Made by a program: the position numbers and the translations under genes. A model generated the notes under the pieces. The model saw only the letters and a program-made list of their open reading frames with translations, had not been told where the DNA came from and did no database searches. Below are positions 14,090 to 22,479 of a DNA stretch of 23,364 nt, in pieces (within the stretch, counting starts at the first letter, position 1; the number at the start of each line of letters is the position of its first letter). Location of the stretch: positions 1 through 23,364 of the forward strand of contig VBGS01000170.1 of the NCBI GenBank assembly GCA_005889445.1, read 5' to 3'. Source of the stretch: Chloroflexota bacterium. GTDB taxonomy: Bacteria > Chloroflexota > Limnocylindria > P2-11E.

Positions 14090-15457
14090 CTGCGTATCCG
14101 GCCTCTTCTTCTCACGGCGCTCGTCGTCCTTTCGTGCGCCACCCCGGGCGCCACGACGCGGTCGGAATCCCCGACCACTTCGGCGACCAGTTCGGCCGCA
14201 CCGAGTGGATTCGGAACATCCTCTCCGCAGTCCACAGCCGCAAGCAGCGTCGACCTGACCGATGTCGGCGTTCTCTTTTTCTTCTCAGGCGCCAAAGCCG
14301 GCTGGTCTCGTTTCGACGGCGCGACCGGAAGACTCACGGACATCGGATACGCCTCGGTCGCCGTGCAGGCGGAGACCGCGCAGGTCGTCTACCTGGCGGG
14401 TCCTCAGGGCAGTGCCTCGCTGCTGCATTGGGACGGGACACTCGATCACCCGTATGACTGCGGGGCCGGCGGCTTCATCTCGTTCAATGCCGCGGGCGCG
14501 TGCGCGAGTTTCGGGTCCCACACCGGACCGGGACCGTTGCCGATCACGGTCTTTCACACGCCGGCAGTCGCGGTGCGGCTGCCAGGCGAGGCTCAGGCAC
14601 GCATCATCCTGCCGGCGGACTGGGGCGCCCTCGGCGCGGCATTAAGTCCCGACAGCAAGCGCCTCGCGGTCGTCCGCGTCGAGCCCCCGTACCCCACGGC
14701 AGATGACCAACCGTTCCGGATGTCGCTCTGGATCGTGGAAGCCGATGGCGCGGCCCGGCTGCTGTACCGGCCCGCGCCGGGGAGAGGCGTGCCGCTTCAG
14801 TGGTCATCCGACGGAACGTACCTGACTGGGTTCGACGCACGGCCGGGCGACCCAGCCCCGCATCTGCTGCTGCTCGAGATCGCGCCGGGTCGAGTCAGCG
14901 ATCTCGGGAACGCACCGGCGCTGCCCGCATCGATCGCATGGTCAGCCGATGGCCGGCTCGCCTTCGTCCGGGGCTCCGGGTCGGTGTCCTGGCGCGATAA
15001 GGAGATCGTCCTTCGCGAGCGAGATGGAAGCGAACGCGTCGTAACGCCGGAAGGGTCCGTCGGCCTAGCGCCGGCATGGGATCCGGCTCGTGGGCGCCTC
15101 GCCTGGATCGCCGGACCCGCGGGCGATGGCTCGGGCTACCTCGAAGGGACCGGCGTCGGTGACCGCCGCGTTGTCGTCTCCAACCTAAGCGGGGAGACGA
15201 CGGAGATCCGCTGTCCGGGGCGAGTCGCCGAGGGCGTGCGCTGGTCACGCGATGGTGAGGCGCTCCTGCTGCTCTGCCGCCGTCCCGGGGCGACGTCCGA
15301 TCTGTTCGAGCTCTGGCTGCACCGCTTCAACGCGGCAGGAGGACCCGCAACTGTCTTTGTCGTGACGGGCCTCGGCTGGGACGATTACTTCGATCGCCAG
15401 AATGGCGTCGCACCGGATCTTCTCATGTCGGTCGCGTGGTCACGCGCCGTTCGCTGA
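14090..15457 (+). CDS. Beta-propeller (PD40/TolB-like) lipoprotein with non-standard start
   Basis: The frame reads, from 14090, a lipoprotein signal of the form MRIRPLLLTALVVLSC with Cys16, a Ser/Thr/Pro linker to about residue 55, then repeated propeller strands with PD40-type motifs (ALSPDSKRLAVV, QWSSDGTYL, AWSADGRLAFVRG, RWSRDGEALLLLC). An in-frame TAG at 14084 limits the start, and the first ATG/GTG/TTG is at 14363, well inside the protein. CTG at 14090, or less likely ATC at 14096, must therefore be the start, unless a base is wrong. The family is a surface solute- or protein-binding propeller of unknown role. It follows the cyclase-lipoprotein pair by 30 bp, probably in one transcript or from its own promoter. 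Confidence 0.82.
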   Translation: MRIRPLLLTALVVLSCATPGATTRSESPTTSATSSAAPSGFGTSSPQSTAASSVDLTDVGVLFFFSGAKAGWSRFDGATGRLTDIGYASVAVQAETAQVVYLAGPQGSASLLHWDGTLDHPYDCGAGGFISFNAAGACASFGSHTGPGPLPITVFHTPAVAVRLPGEAQARIILPADWGALGAALSPDSKRLAVVRVEPPYPTADDQPFRMSLWIVEADGAARLLYRPAPGRGVPLQWSSDGTYLTGFDARPGDPAPHLLLLEIAPGRVSDLGNAPALPASIAWSADGRLAFVRGSGSVSWRDKEIVLRERDGSERVVTPEGSVGLAPAWDPARGRLAWIAGPAGDGSGYLEGTGVGDRRVVVSNLSGETTEIRCPGRVAEGVRWSRDGEALLLLCRRPGATSDLFELWLHRFNAAGGPATVFVVTGLGWDDYFDRQNGVAPDLLMSVAWSRAVR

Positions 15458-15507
15458 CGACTCGTGGCCGTGGCAGACTTCTCACCCGAGACCGGAGGGG
15501 AAGAACC

Positions 15508-16914
15508 GTGGGAGCTGCCATCGCCACTGAGGTCAAGGTCGATGCTGCGGCGCTGGCCGCGATGCAGACGACGTTCCGCGGTGAGATCGTGCTGCCGCCT
15601 GATCCGACCTACGAAGAGCACCGCAGGGTTTGGAACGGATCGATCGATCGTTATCCCGCGCTCATCGTGCGGTGCGCGGGCGTTGCCGATGTCATCGCGG
15701 CGGTGCGGTTCGCGCGACGCGCGAATCTAGCGGTCGCCGTCCGAAGCGGGGGACACAGCTTTCCGGGACTGTCCACCTGCGACGGCGGCATCGTCATCGA
15801 CCTCTCGCCGATGAAGGGAATTCGCGTGGACCCCATCGCGCGGACGGCCACGGTCCAGGCCGGCGTTCTGCTTGGCGACCTCGATCGGGAGACACAGGCG
15901 TTCGGACTCGCCGTCCCAGCCGGCATCGTCACCCACACGGGCCTCGCGGGGCTCACGCTGGGCGGCGGTATCGGCTGGCTGATGCGGAAGCACGGTCTGA
16001 CGATCGATCAGCTGCTCGAGGTGGACGTGATCACCGCCGATGGCGAGTTCGTGAAGGCCAGCGCCTCGGAAAACCCTGACCTGTTCTGGGGGATCAGGGG
16101 CGCGGGCAGCAATTTCGGGATCGTGACCGCCTTCGAGTTCCGTCTGAATCCCGTCGGCCCGACCGTCCTCGCCGGTCCCATCTTCTGGCCGATGGAGGAG
16201 TCTGCGAACGTCCTGCGGTTCTACCGCGACTGGATCACCGATGTCCCGGACGAGCTGACCACGGTCGTCGTGCACCGCAGGATGCCTGCGCTGCCAGCCA
16301 TCCCGGTCGAGCTCCACGGCAAGCCTGTCGTGACCGTTATCAGCTGTTATGCCGGTCCGGTCGAGGACGGTGAGGCCGTCATCCGTCCGATGCGACAGTT
16401 TGGAGCGCCGATCCTCGACCTGTGCATGCCGAAGCCGTTCGTTGCTCACCAGGCGATGTTCGACCCCTCGTTCCCTCGCGGCCGGTGGTACTACTTCCGG
16501 TCCGCGGATGTCGCCGAGCTGACCGACAGCGTGATCGACGTCGTTGCCGAGCGAGCGCCCCAGATGACCTCACCGCTCACCGCGTTCCCGATCTTCCAGC
16601 TTGGCGGCGCGATCCGGCAGGTCGGCGACGACGAGACCGCCTTCAATGGGCGTAGCGCGGGGCACACCATCAACATCAACGCGGCCACGGCGAGCGCCGC
16701 CGGTTTCGACGAGGAGCGGGAGTGGTCACGCAGCTTCTGGACGGCGCTCCTGCCGTACCAGAGCAGCGTGTACGTGAACTTCCTCATGGACGAGGGCCAG
16801 GAGCGGATCCGTCAGGCGTACGGACCGGCACGGTACGACCGGCTGAAGGCGCTGAAGCGCAAATACGATCCCGACAACTTCTTCCGCATCAACCAGAACA
16901 TCCCACCGGGCTGA
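15508..16914 (+). CDS. BBE-type FAD-dependent oxidoreductase
   Basis: This 468-residue flavoprotein of the berberine-bridge/FAD-linked oxidase family (VAO superfamily) oxidises an unidentified substrate. The FAD-binding domain shows VRSGGHSFPGLSTCDGGIVI, with His83 in the place of the 8-alpha-histidyl FAD link, and LTLGGGIGWLMRKHGLTIDQ near 150. The Cys for a second covalent FAD bond is not seen, so a single link is likely. The C-terminal BBE signature is YGPARYDRLKALKRKYDPDNFFRINQNI-like, at residues about 437-464. The start is GTG preceded by GGAGGGG at seven bases; 24 open codons upstream overlap the preceding gene and are not used. Gene stands alone, 50 bp after the propeller gene. Substrate unknown. 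Confidence 0.91.
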   Translation: MGAAIATEVKVDAAALAAMQTTFRGEIVLPPDPTYEEHRRVWNGSIDRYPALIVRCAGVADVIAAVRFARRANLAVAVRSGGHSFPGLSTCDGGIVIDLSPMKGIRVDPIARTATVQAGVLLGDLDRETQAFGLAVPAGIVTHTGLAGLTLGGGIGWLMRKHGLTIDQLLEVDVITADGEFVKASASENPDLFWGIRGAGSNFGIVTAFEFRLNPVGPTVLAGPIFWPMEESANVLRFYRDWITDVPDELTTVVVHRRMPALPAIPVELHGKPVVTVISCYAGPVEDGEAVIRPMRQFGAPILDLCMPKPFVAHQAMFDPSFPRGRWYYFRSADVAELTDSVIDVVAERAPQMTSPLTAFPIFQLGGAIRQVGDDETAFNGRSAGHTININAATASAAGFDEEREWSRSFWTALLPYQSSVYVNFLMDEGQERIRQAYGPARYDRLKALKRKYDPDNFFRINQNIPPG

Positions 16915-16958
16915 TCTTCGCGCCGGAGTCGGAGCCGTGACGATCAGTCCTGACCGGA

Positions 16959-17879
16959 TCAGGCGGGCGACGGCCTCGTCGATGAGGCGACCATCGCTGT
17001 CCTGCCCACGACGAGCCGCACGCCGACGAGCACGACGACCGCGCCCACAAGCTGAAGCGGCAGCGGTCGTTCTCCGAGGACGGCGAACGCGAGGAGCAGT
17101 CCCGCGACCGGCGCGAGATAGCTGATCAGCGCACCCCGCGATGGCCCGAATGTGCGCACCGCCCAGAAGAAGATCAAGAACGCGACCACGGTCGAGATGA
17201 CCGCGAGGATCCCCAGCCCCAGCCAAGAGGCGGCAGTCCAAGCTGGCACGTCGCCGTACCCGTGCTCCAGAAAACCGAATGGAAACAAGAACGCCGTTCC
17301 AAAGAGCGACGCCAGCGTCACGAAGCCCAGGACGCTCTCGCTCCGCACGACGAGAGCGCTCACCGTCAGGCAGACCGCCCACGAGATGGCGCTCGCGAGC
17401 TCCAGGAGGTCGCCCGTCAGACGCGCTGTCGACAGCTCCGTCCCGATCTGCTGCCCGCCGGCGATGACGATGGCCGCCCCGATGCTCGCGATCGCGAAGC
17501 CGACGATGCGTGGCGAGCTGAGCTTTTCGTGGACGAGCGTCGCCAGAACGCCGGTCGCCACAGGGATCGTCGTCGGGATGATGATCGCGCTGTCCGACGC
17601 CGGCGTGAGCCGCAATCCCAGGAACGCCAGGGCGTTGAAGCCAAAGAATCCGAAGGCGGCGGCCACCGCGATCGGACGCCAGCGTCGCACGGGCAGGGGA
17701 GTCCGCGTGATCAGCGCGATGCTCAGGAGGGCGGCCGACGCGATGACGAACCGCATCGTCGCAAGCTCGAACGGCGGGATGCTCGCCAGCGCGATCTTTC
17801 CCGCGGTCCACTGGGCCGCGAGCGCGATGGCCGCGGTGGAGTAGGCGACGCCGACGAGGTAGCGCGACATCGCGCGCAT
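16959..17879 (-). CDS. EamA/DMT-superfamily transporter
   Basis: This 306-residue membrane protein has ten TM segments in two EamA repeats. Examples are VAYSTAAIALAAQWTAGKIA at the start, PPFELATMRFVIASAALL, IIIPTTIPVATGVLATLVH, then RGALISYLAPVAGLLLAFAV and LVGAVVVLVGVRLVV near the end. The family exports or imports amino acids, nucleosides or drugs; the substrate is unknown. The ATG start is one base after the TAG of the MFS gene, so translation is coupled; a second ATG three codons on is possible. An imperfect CCTGA-ccgga-TCAGG hairpin covers the stop, between this and the converging FAD oxidase. Confidence 0.92.
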   Translation of the reverse strand: MRAMSRYLVGVAYSTAAIALAAQWTAGKIALASIPPFELATMRFVIASAALLSIALITRTPLPVRRWRPIAVAAAFGFFGFNALAFLGLRLTPASDSAIIIPTTIPVATGVLATLVHEKLSSPRIVGFAIASIGAAIVIAGGQQIGTELSTARLTGDLLELASAISWAVCLTVSALVVRSESVLGFVTLASLFGTAFLFPFGFLEHGYGDVPAWTAASWLGLGILAVISTVVAFLIFFWAVRTFGPSRGALISYLAPVAGLLLAFAVLGERPLPLQLVGAVVVLVGVRLVVGRTAMVASSTRPSPA

Positions 17880-17880
17880 C

Positions 17881-19062
17881 CTACCGGCGGTCTACGACCT
17901 CGGGCCGTTCTTTCGGCGCTGCCAGCACCGGCTCGCGCGCGGCCACATGGGTCGCGATCAACGCGACGGACAGGAGCGCGATCGCCGGGCCGAATGTTGC
18001 CGACCCACCCAGCTCCATCGCGTATCCGATCGCCGCGGGGATGGTCGCGCCGCCCAGCATCGCCGAAGCGAACTGAAGCCCGATGACGCTGGAGGCGCTT
18101 CCGCGGCCGACCCTTCTGGGGGTGAGGTAGACGAGCAGCGGGATGATCGCACCCAGCGCGAAGCCCAGCAGCGGAAGCGCCACGAACGCACCGAGTCCGA
18201 CGGGCAGCAGCCAGACCGCGAGGCCCGCGACGCCGGTGCCCACGAGCGCGAGGTCGAGCAGGGTCTCGGCCGGCGCGCGGTCGCCCCAGAGCGCGAGACC
18301 GATCCGTGAGAGGGCCAGCATCGCCCAGTAACCCGTGACCGCGGCGCCCGCGGCGGCTGCCGCGATGCCGCCGTCGGCGAGCCGAACGAAGCTCCACGAT
18401 CCCGCTCCGACCTCGATGCCGACGTAGAGAAAGAAGATGACGCAGCCAAGGACCACTGTCCTGATCTTGGCCGGCGTGTGGGCCACGGCCTGGTGCAGAG
18501 CCGTGCTCGGGAGGCCCGCCCTCGCGAGGCCGATGCCGACGAGCAGAAAGCAGCCGGCGAGGATCAGGAAGCCGACGCGCCACGATCCGCCTGCGACGAT
18601 CGCCAGCCCGACGAGCGGTGGCCCGAGGGTCGCGCCCACCGCCCACGATCCGTGGAGCGCACCGAGATACCGAATGCCCTGCGTGAGCGTGCCGTAGGCG
18701 TTGACCGCCACGTCGAGAAACCCGAGCGCCGCGCCGAGCAGCAGCGCGCCGGCCACCGCGATCTCCCAGCTGCCCGCCGCGCCCACGATCGTGAGCGACA
18801 CAGCCGCACCGAGCGTCGAGCCGACGAGCATCGGCCGCGCGCCGATCCGTTGATGTACGGCGCCCGCGACGGCACTCGAGCCGGCCTCCAACAGAGTCAG
18901 CGCCGACAGAAGGAGGCCGAGACCGGCCACCGGAGCGGCGAGGTCCGCGCGCATCGCAGGCCATGCGACGCCGAGCATCCCGATCGGGACACCGAGTGCC
19001 ACGAAGCTGAGGAGCACCACGGCGGCGTCGCCACGGATTCGCGCGGCGGCGTTGGGGAGCAC
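17881..19062 (-). CDS. MFS transporter
   Basis: This 393-residue protein of the major facilitator superfamily has 12 predicted TM segments. The pattern GVPIGMLGVAWPAMRADL in TM1, the loop VHQRIGARPMLVGSTLG between TM2 and TM3, and LALSRIGLALWGDR in the second half are typical. The substrate is not evident, and the sequence is not tightly like any named exporter I know. The start is GTG. It lies about 40 bp after a HAD-like gene and one base before the EamA gene, all on the same strand, so the three form a probable operon with two transporters of different families. Confidence 0.9.
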   Translation of the reverse strand: MLPNAAARIRGDAAVVLLSFVALGVPIGMLGVAWPAMRADLAAPVAGLGLLLSALTLLEAGSSAVAGAVHQRIGARPMLVGSTLGAAVSLTIVGAAGSWEIAVAGALLLGAALGFLDVAVNAYGTLTQGIRYLGALHGSWAVGATLGPPLVGLAIVAGGSWRVGFLILAGCFLLVGIGLARAGLPSTALHQAVAHTPAKIRTVVLGCVIFFLYVGIEVGAGSWSFVRLADGGIAAAAAGAAVTGYWAMLALSRIGLALWGDRAPAETLLDLALVGTGVAGLAVWLLPVGLGAFVALPLLGFALGAIIPLLVYLTPRRVGRGSASSVIGLQFASAMLGGATIPAAIGYAMELGGSATFGPAIALLSVALIATHVAAREPVLAAPKERPEVVDRR

Positions 19063-19103
19063 CGCTGTGCACGGTAACGTCGGGCACCGACTCGCGCGGT
19101 CGA

Positions 19104-19517
19104 TCAGCTCAGCAGATCGCGCTCTATCTCGATCCAGCTGGTAAAGAGGTAACGCCGCGGAACCGTCGTCAACAGATCGAGGACTTCGGTCCGATCGTCG
19201 ACAAAGTGGCTGATCCCGAGCGCGGCGCAGACCGCTGCCTTCGCCTCATCGGTGTCGCACAGCACGACGTGATCGCGGCCGATCAGATCAATGATCCCGT
19301 GCTTCTCCAGGATCTCGATGGCCTGTGGACGGCGCCGCACGTTCGTCGAGATGAGGTAGATGTGCGAGCCGAAGCGCGAGCGCAATCGGAGCAGGCTCGC
19401 GACCACCCCGGGAACGAGCGGCACCTCGATATAGCGGTCTGAAAAGAACAGCTCGTTCGGGCTTGCCATGACCGGTCCGCCGATATCGACGCCGAGTCGG
19501 TTCACCTGGGGAGCCAA
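19104..19517 (-). CDS. HAD-like protein with a changed first motif
   Basis: This 137-residue protein has the four HAD motifs in order. Motif I is LGVDIGGPV near 8-16, where the second Asp is replaced by Gly (DxG). Motif II is YLIST with Thr58 or Ser57, motif III Lys93 in DEAKAAVCAALG, and motif IV Asp107/Asp108 in HFVDDRTEVL. It resembles small phosphatase or nucleotidase-like proteins without a cap. Loss of the +2 Asp, the usual general acid/base, suggests weak or lost phosphatase activity. The start is TTG at 19517, or GTG at 19505. TAGCAT eight bases ahead of the TTG could be a -10 box for a leaderless message. It probably leads the MFS-EamA operon. Confidence 0.78.
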   Translation of the reverse strand: MAPQVNRLGVDIGGPVMASPNELFFSDRYIEVPLVPGVVASLLRLRSRFGSHIYLISTNVRRRPQAIEILEKHGIIDLIGRDHVVLCDTDEAKAAVCAALGISHFVDDRTEVLDLLTTVPRRYLFTSWIEIERDLLS

Positions 19518-19525
19518 GCGTTCTC

Positions 19526-19531
19526 ATGCTA
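19526..19531 (-). promoter_or_regulatory. Possible -10 element of the HAD-MFS-EamA unit
   Basis: TAGCAT on the minus strand ends eight bases before the TTG start of the HAD-like gene, and no Shine-Dalgarno is present. That spacing fits a leaderless transcript. No -35 box was recognised, so confidence is low. Confidence 0.25.
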
Positions 19532-19647
19532 GGCGAGCGAATCCCGCAGATCGTTCGACCCGCGGATCCAGAGTCCCCCCGATCGAGGGATTAGTGAGGC
19601 TGCCGTCCCGGCGTACAACCACCTCAGTTCCAAGGGGAGGACGCGAC

Positions 19648-20184
19648 GTGACCGACGAGATCGAGCCCACACCACTGCGCATGCGCCTCGGACCGCGCGG
19701 GGATCTCTTCTGGCCGCCGACGGCCGAGAACCGGGTCTATGACGCGCTGCCGTCTCCGGCCGACGACGACCTCGAAGACGCAGCGGACATCCAGGTCGCG
19801 CCCGCGCCGGCGAAGCCTCGCGCTCGCGAGCTCGACGAGGCCATCTCTCAAACAGACGAGCGGCTCGATCGTTGGATGGAGGACCAGCAGCGCCGGCTCA
19901 GCGCCGGGCTCGACTTGCTGATCGCCCAGCTCAAGGAGCGGCGCGAGATCGAGGTCGCGCGGCTCGATGCCTGGAAGACGGGGGAGCGCCAGCGGGTGCT
20001 CCGCGAGCAGGCCGACGAGGAGGAGCGCTTCCACGCGAGGCTCTTGGCCGAGCTCCAAGCCTTCGAGGAGCAGCTGGCGCTACGGCTCACCGAACAGGAG
20101 GAGCGCCTGGCCAGGTGGTTCGGCGAGGCAGAGCGGATGACCGCCCAGCACTTCGCGGTCAGTCCGGAGGACACGGCCGGCTGA
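19648..20184 (+). CDS. Coiled-coil hypothetical protein
   Basis: This 178-residue soluble protein starts with an acidic, Pro-rich part (residues 1-55, DALPSPADDDLEDAADI) and then a long helix from about 60 to 165 rich in Glu, Arg, Gln and Leu (RLDRWMEDQQRRLSAGLDLL, LKERREIEVARLDAWK, EEERFHARLLAELQAFEEQL). The heptad-like spacing suggests a coiled coil. I recognise no family. The GTG start is supported by GGGGAGG seven bases ahead; the open frame upstream is not needed. Regular Trp in the helix (DRWMED, DAWKTG, ARWFGE) may mark a repeat of about 40-60 residues. It may be structural or scaffold-like; that is inference. Confidence 0.72.
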   Translation: MTDEIEPTPLRMRLGPRGDLFWPPTAENRVYDALPSPADDDLEDAADIQVAPAPAKPRARELDEAISQTDERLDRWMEDQQRRLSAGLDLLIAQLKERREIEVARLDAWKTGERQRVLREQADEEERFHARLLAELQAFEEQLALRLTEQEERLARWFGEAERMTAQHFAVSPEDTAG

Positions 20185-20276
20185 TCGGCTCGGTCGGTCG
20201 GACGCTCGCTCGTCCCAAGGCCAGCTGAGGGCAACTCTCACCGATTGCTGGCACGACGCGTGACAGGTGTGCGATC

Positions 20277-22430
20277 GTGCAAGGCACGTTGCTCGATCGT
20301 CGCGCTGTCGTCGGCAGCCTGATCGTCTCCGTGCTCGCCGCGGCCTGCGGCGCACAGACGCCCGTAAGCCAGGAGCCGTCGCCCACAGTCGCGGCGCAGT
20401 CGGCGTCACCGACGGCGACGCCGCTCGCGCCGGTTCGCATCGCGCGATCGGCGGCCCACCTCGGTGACGGTGTCGCCGCCAACGGCGACTTCAGGGGAGC
20501 CGGCAAATCGCAGATCGCGCTCATCCAGGACCCGAACCGCGATCAGAGCCTTCGCATCACGGTGCGCGAATCGAGTGGCGACGGGGAGACCTTCAGCGAT
20601 TCGGTCTGGCTGGCGCTCGGGCCTCGATCATTCGCGCTGACGCGAGCCAAGTTCGCCGTCGCCGACGTGAACGCCGACGGCAAGGACGACCTCGTCGCCC
20701 TGTACGACGCCGGCGAGAATCGCTCGCGCATGCTGGTGTTCCGCTCCTCGGGCACGACCTTCGGTCCTCCCGAGACATGGTGGGAGGGCGACGACTACAC
20801 CTGGAGCCGGGCGCGCAACCTCCTCGCCGGAAAATTCTCGGCGAACGATCGCGACAGCCTGCTCGTCACCTATCAATACGACAACTCCGACATGCGCATC
20901 CACGCTTTCGACTCGACGGGCACCGCGTTCATCTTCGGCGGCTCGCAGGGCGTGTTCGATTCGGGCGCGGGCCAATTCGATCTCGCGCTCGCGAAGTTCG
21001 CCGTCGGCCGGTTCACCCGCAACAGCGGCCCGCAGCAGATCGCCCTCTTGTACCAGTACCCGAACGCTCGGCTACGCGTGCATCTGCTCGATCCAGGCCC
21101 CACCGGCCTTGCCATAACGAAGAACGTCTACGAGACGAACGAAGGCGACTACGACCTGAGCCGCGGTTCGTTTGCCGCCGCGGACGTGACCGGCGATGGC
21201 CGCGACGATCTCATCGCGATCTACAGCGACGACGACGGGAGCGCGCGAGTCCAGGTGTTCGATGCGGCGAGCTCGTTCAAGCCGGCGAACGGTTTCACCG
21301 GATGGGCGAGCCTGTCCTCAGGCTCATCCTGCGCCGGCGCGACCGCCCTGGTCCTCGGAGACTGGAACGGCGATCGGAAGATCGACGCTGCCGCGCTCGT
21401 GCCGGGCGACGGGGTCGCGTTTCGCTCGAGCGTGCTCCGGAACATCGGCGGCGCGTTCGCCGTGACCTCTACGACCGAGCCGACGGTCTGTCCGCGCTGG
21501 CCGCTCACCGGGCTTCCGTTGAACGGCGCGTCCGCGACGAAGCGTCCGCTCTACGTCAAGGTCGATAACAACCAGCACGCGCGGCCGCACTACGGCATCG
21601 CGCAGGCCGACCAGGTCTACGAGTGGCTGGTCGAGGGACTCACCACGCGCCTCGCCGCGGTCTTCCAATCCCGCGATCCCAACGTGATCGGCTCCGTCCG
21701 CAGCGCACGGATCACCGACACGCCGATCGTCCCGAGCCTCGACGCGGCATTCGTCTACTCAGGCGGCGGTCCCGAAGAGCTCATGCGCCTGCACTACGAG
21801 GCAGCGGTCGCGCGACGATATGTCGATCTCTCGCCCGGATACGGCTGGGGATACCGCGTCGGTTTCCGCGACGCGCCATACAACTACTTCACCTCATACG
21901 CGGCGCTGCGCGACGCGCTGGCCGGCGCGCCCAGTGGCGATCAGCCGGTGAGCATCCCGTCGTGGGATTTCCTTCCAAACGCGAACGGTGACGCGCAGGC
22001 CGGCGGTTTCGGCGACAGCGGCTCCGCATCCGCGATCACCATCCCGTACCGCGCCGGGTTCACGGTCCGCTACCAGTACGACCCGGGGTCTCGGTCTTAC
22101 GCGCGGTTCCAGGATGGCGTCCGCGAGGCCGACGGCGCGACCGGCGAGGTGATCGCCGCGAAGAACGTCGTCGTGATCGGGACCGAGGTCCACTTCACGA
22201 CCGACTACGGCCTGGATCCCGCGGGCTCGCCCAAGCTGTTCATGCAGCTCGTCGGCTCGGGGCAGGCCAGCGTGTTCCGCGACGGCCGTCGCGAGGACGT
22301 GACGTGGATCCGGCCAGACGTCTTCGATGTCTTCCAGTTCCGCAACGCGGCCGGCGAGGCCGTGCGCCTGGAGCCCGGGCAGACCTGGATCCACATCGTG
22401 CCGAGCGACTGGTCGATCCCGAGCCAGTAA
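20277..22430 (+). CDS. Lipoprotein with FG-GAP/VCBS-type repeats fused to DUF3048 (YerB-like)
   Basis: This 717-residue exported protein has a signal with twin Arg (DRRAVVGSLIVSVLAAAC) and a lipobox Cys24, then a Pro/Thr/Ser linker to about 52. Residues about 60-395 are repeated beta-propeller blades with Ca-type loops: DVNADGKDD near 130, DVTGDGRDD near 303 and DWNGDRKID near 362. From about 405 a DUF3048 domain begins (RPLYVKVDNNQHARPHYG, QADQVYEWLVEGLTTRLAAV, IGSVRSARITDTPIV), and its C-terminal part (DUF3048_C-like) runs from about 585 to the end. YerB-type proteins are usually about 330-residue lipoproteins of unknown role; the extra propeller is notable. The start is GTG, short of a ribosome-binding site. 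It ends at a strong hairpin. Confidence 0.9.
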   Translation: MQGTLLDRRAVVGSLIVSVLAAACGAQTPVSQEPSPTVAAQSASPTATPLAPVRIARSAAHLGDGVAANGDFRGAGKSQIALIQDPNRDQSLRITVRESSGDGETFSDSVWLALGPRSFALTRAKFAVADVNADGKDDLVALYDAGENRSRMLVFRSSGTTFGPPETWWEGDDYTWSRARNLLAGKFSANDRDSLLVTYQYDNSDMRIHAFDSTGTAFIFGGSQGVFDSGAGQFDLALAKFAVGRFTRNSGPQQIALLYQYPNARLRVHLLDPGPTGLAITKNVYETNEGDYDLSRGSFAAADVTGDGRDDLIAIYSDDDGSARVQVFDAASSFKPANGFTGWASLSSGSSCAGATALVLGDWNGDRKIDAAALVPGDGVAFRSSVLRNIGGAFAVTSTTEPTVCPRWPLTGLPLNGASATKRPLYVKVDNNQHARPHYGIAQADQVYEWLVEGLTTRLAAVFQSRDPNVIGSVRSARITDTPIVPSLDAAFVYSGGGPEELMRLHYEAAVARRYVDLSPGYGWGYRVGFRDAPYNYFTSYAALRDALAGAPSGDQPVSIPSWDFLPNANGDAQAGGFGDSGSASAITIPYRAGFTVRYQYDPGSRSYARFQDGVREADGATGEVIAAKNVVVIGTEVHFTTDYGLDPAGSPKLFMQLVGSGQASVFRDGRREDVTWIRPDVFDVFQFRNAAGEAVRLEPGQTWIHIVPSDWSIPSQ

Positions 22431-22439
22431 CCGAGTCCC

Positions 22440-22479
22440 GAGCGGAGGGCTCAGGCCCTCCGCTCGTCTCTTCGTGTTT
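22440..22479 (+). terminator. Strong hairpin terminator
   Basis: GAGCGGAGGGC at 22440-22450 pairs perfectly with GCCCTCCGCTC at 22455-22465 around TCAG, an 11-bp stem. It is followed by a T-rich stretch (GTCTCTTCGTGTTT). It ends the VCBS-DUF3048 gene and overlaps the end of the opposite gene by 2 bp, so it may serve both converging genes. Confidence 0.85.

Noticed and set aside
16949..16963. CCTGA-TCAGG hairpin at the EamA stop as a terminator
   Set aside because: Five base pairs and no T-run; too weak.
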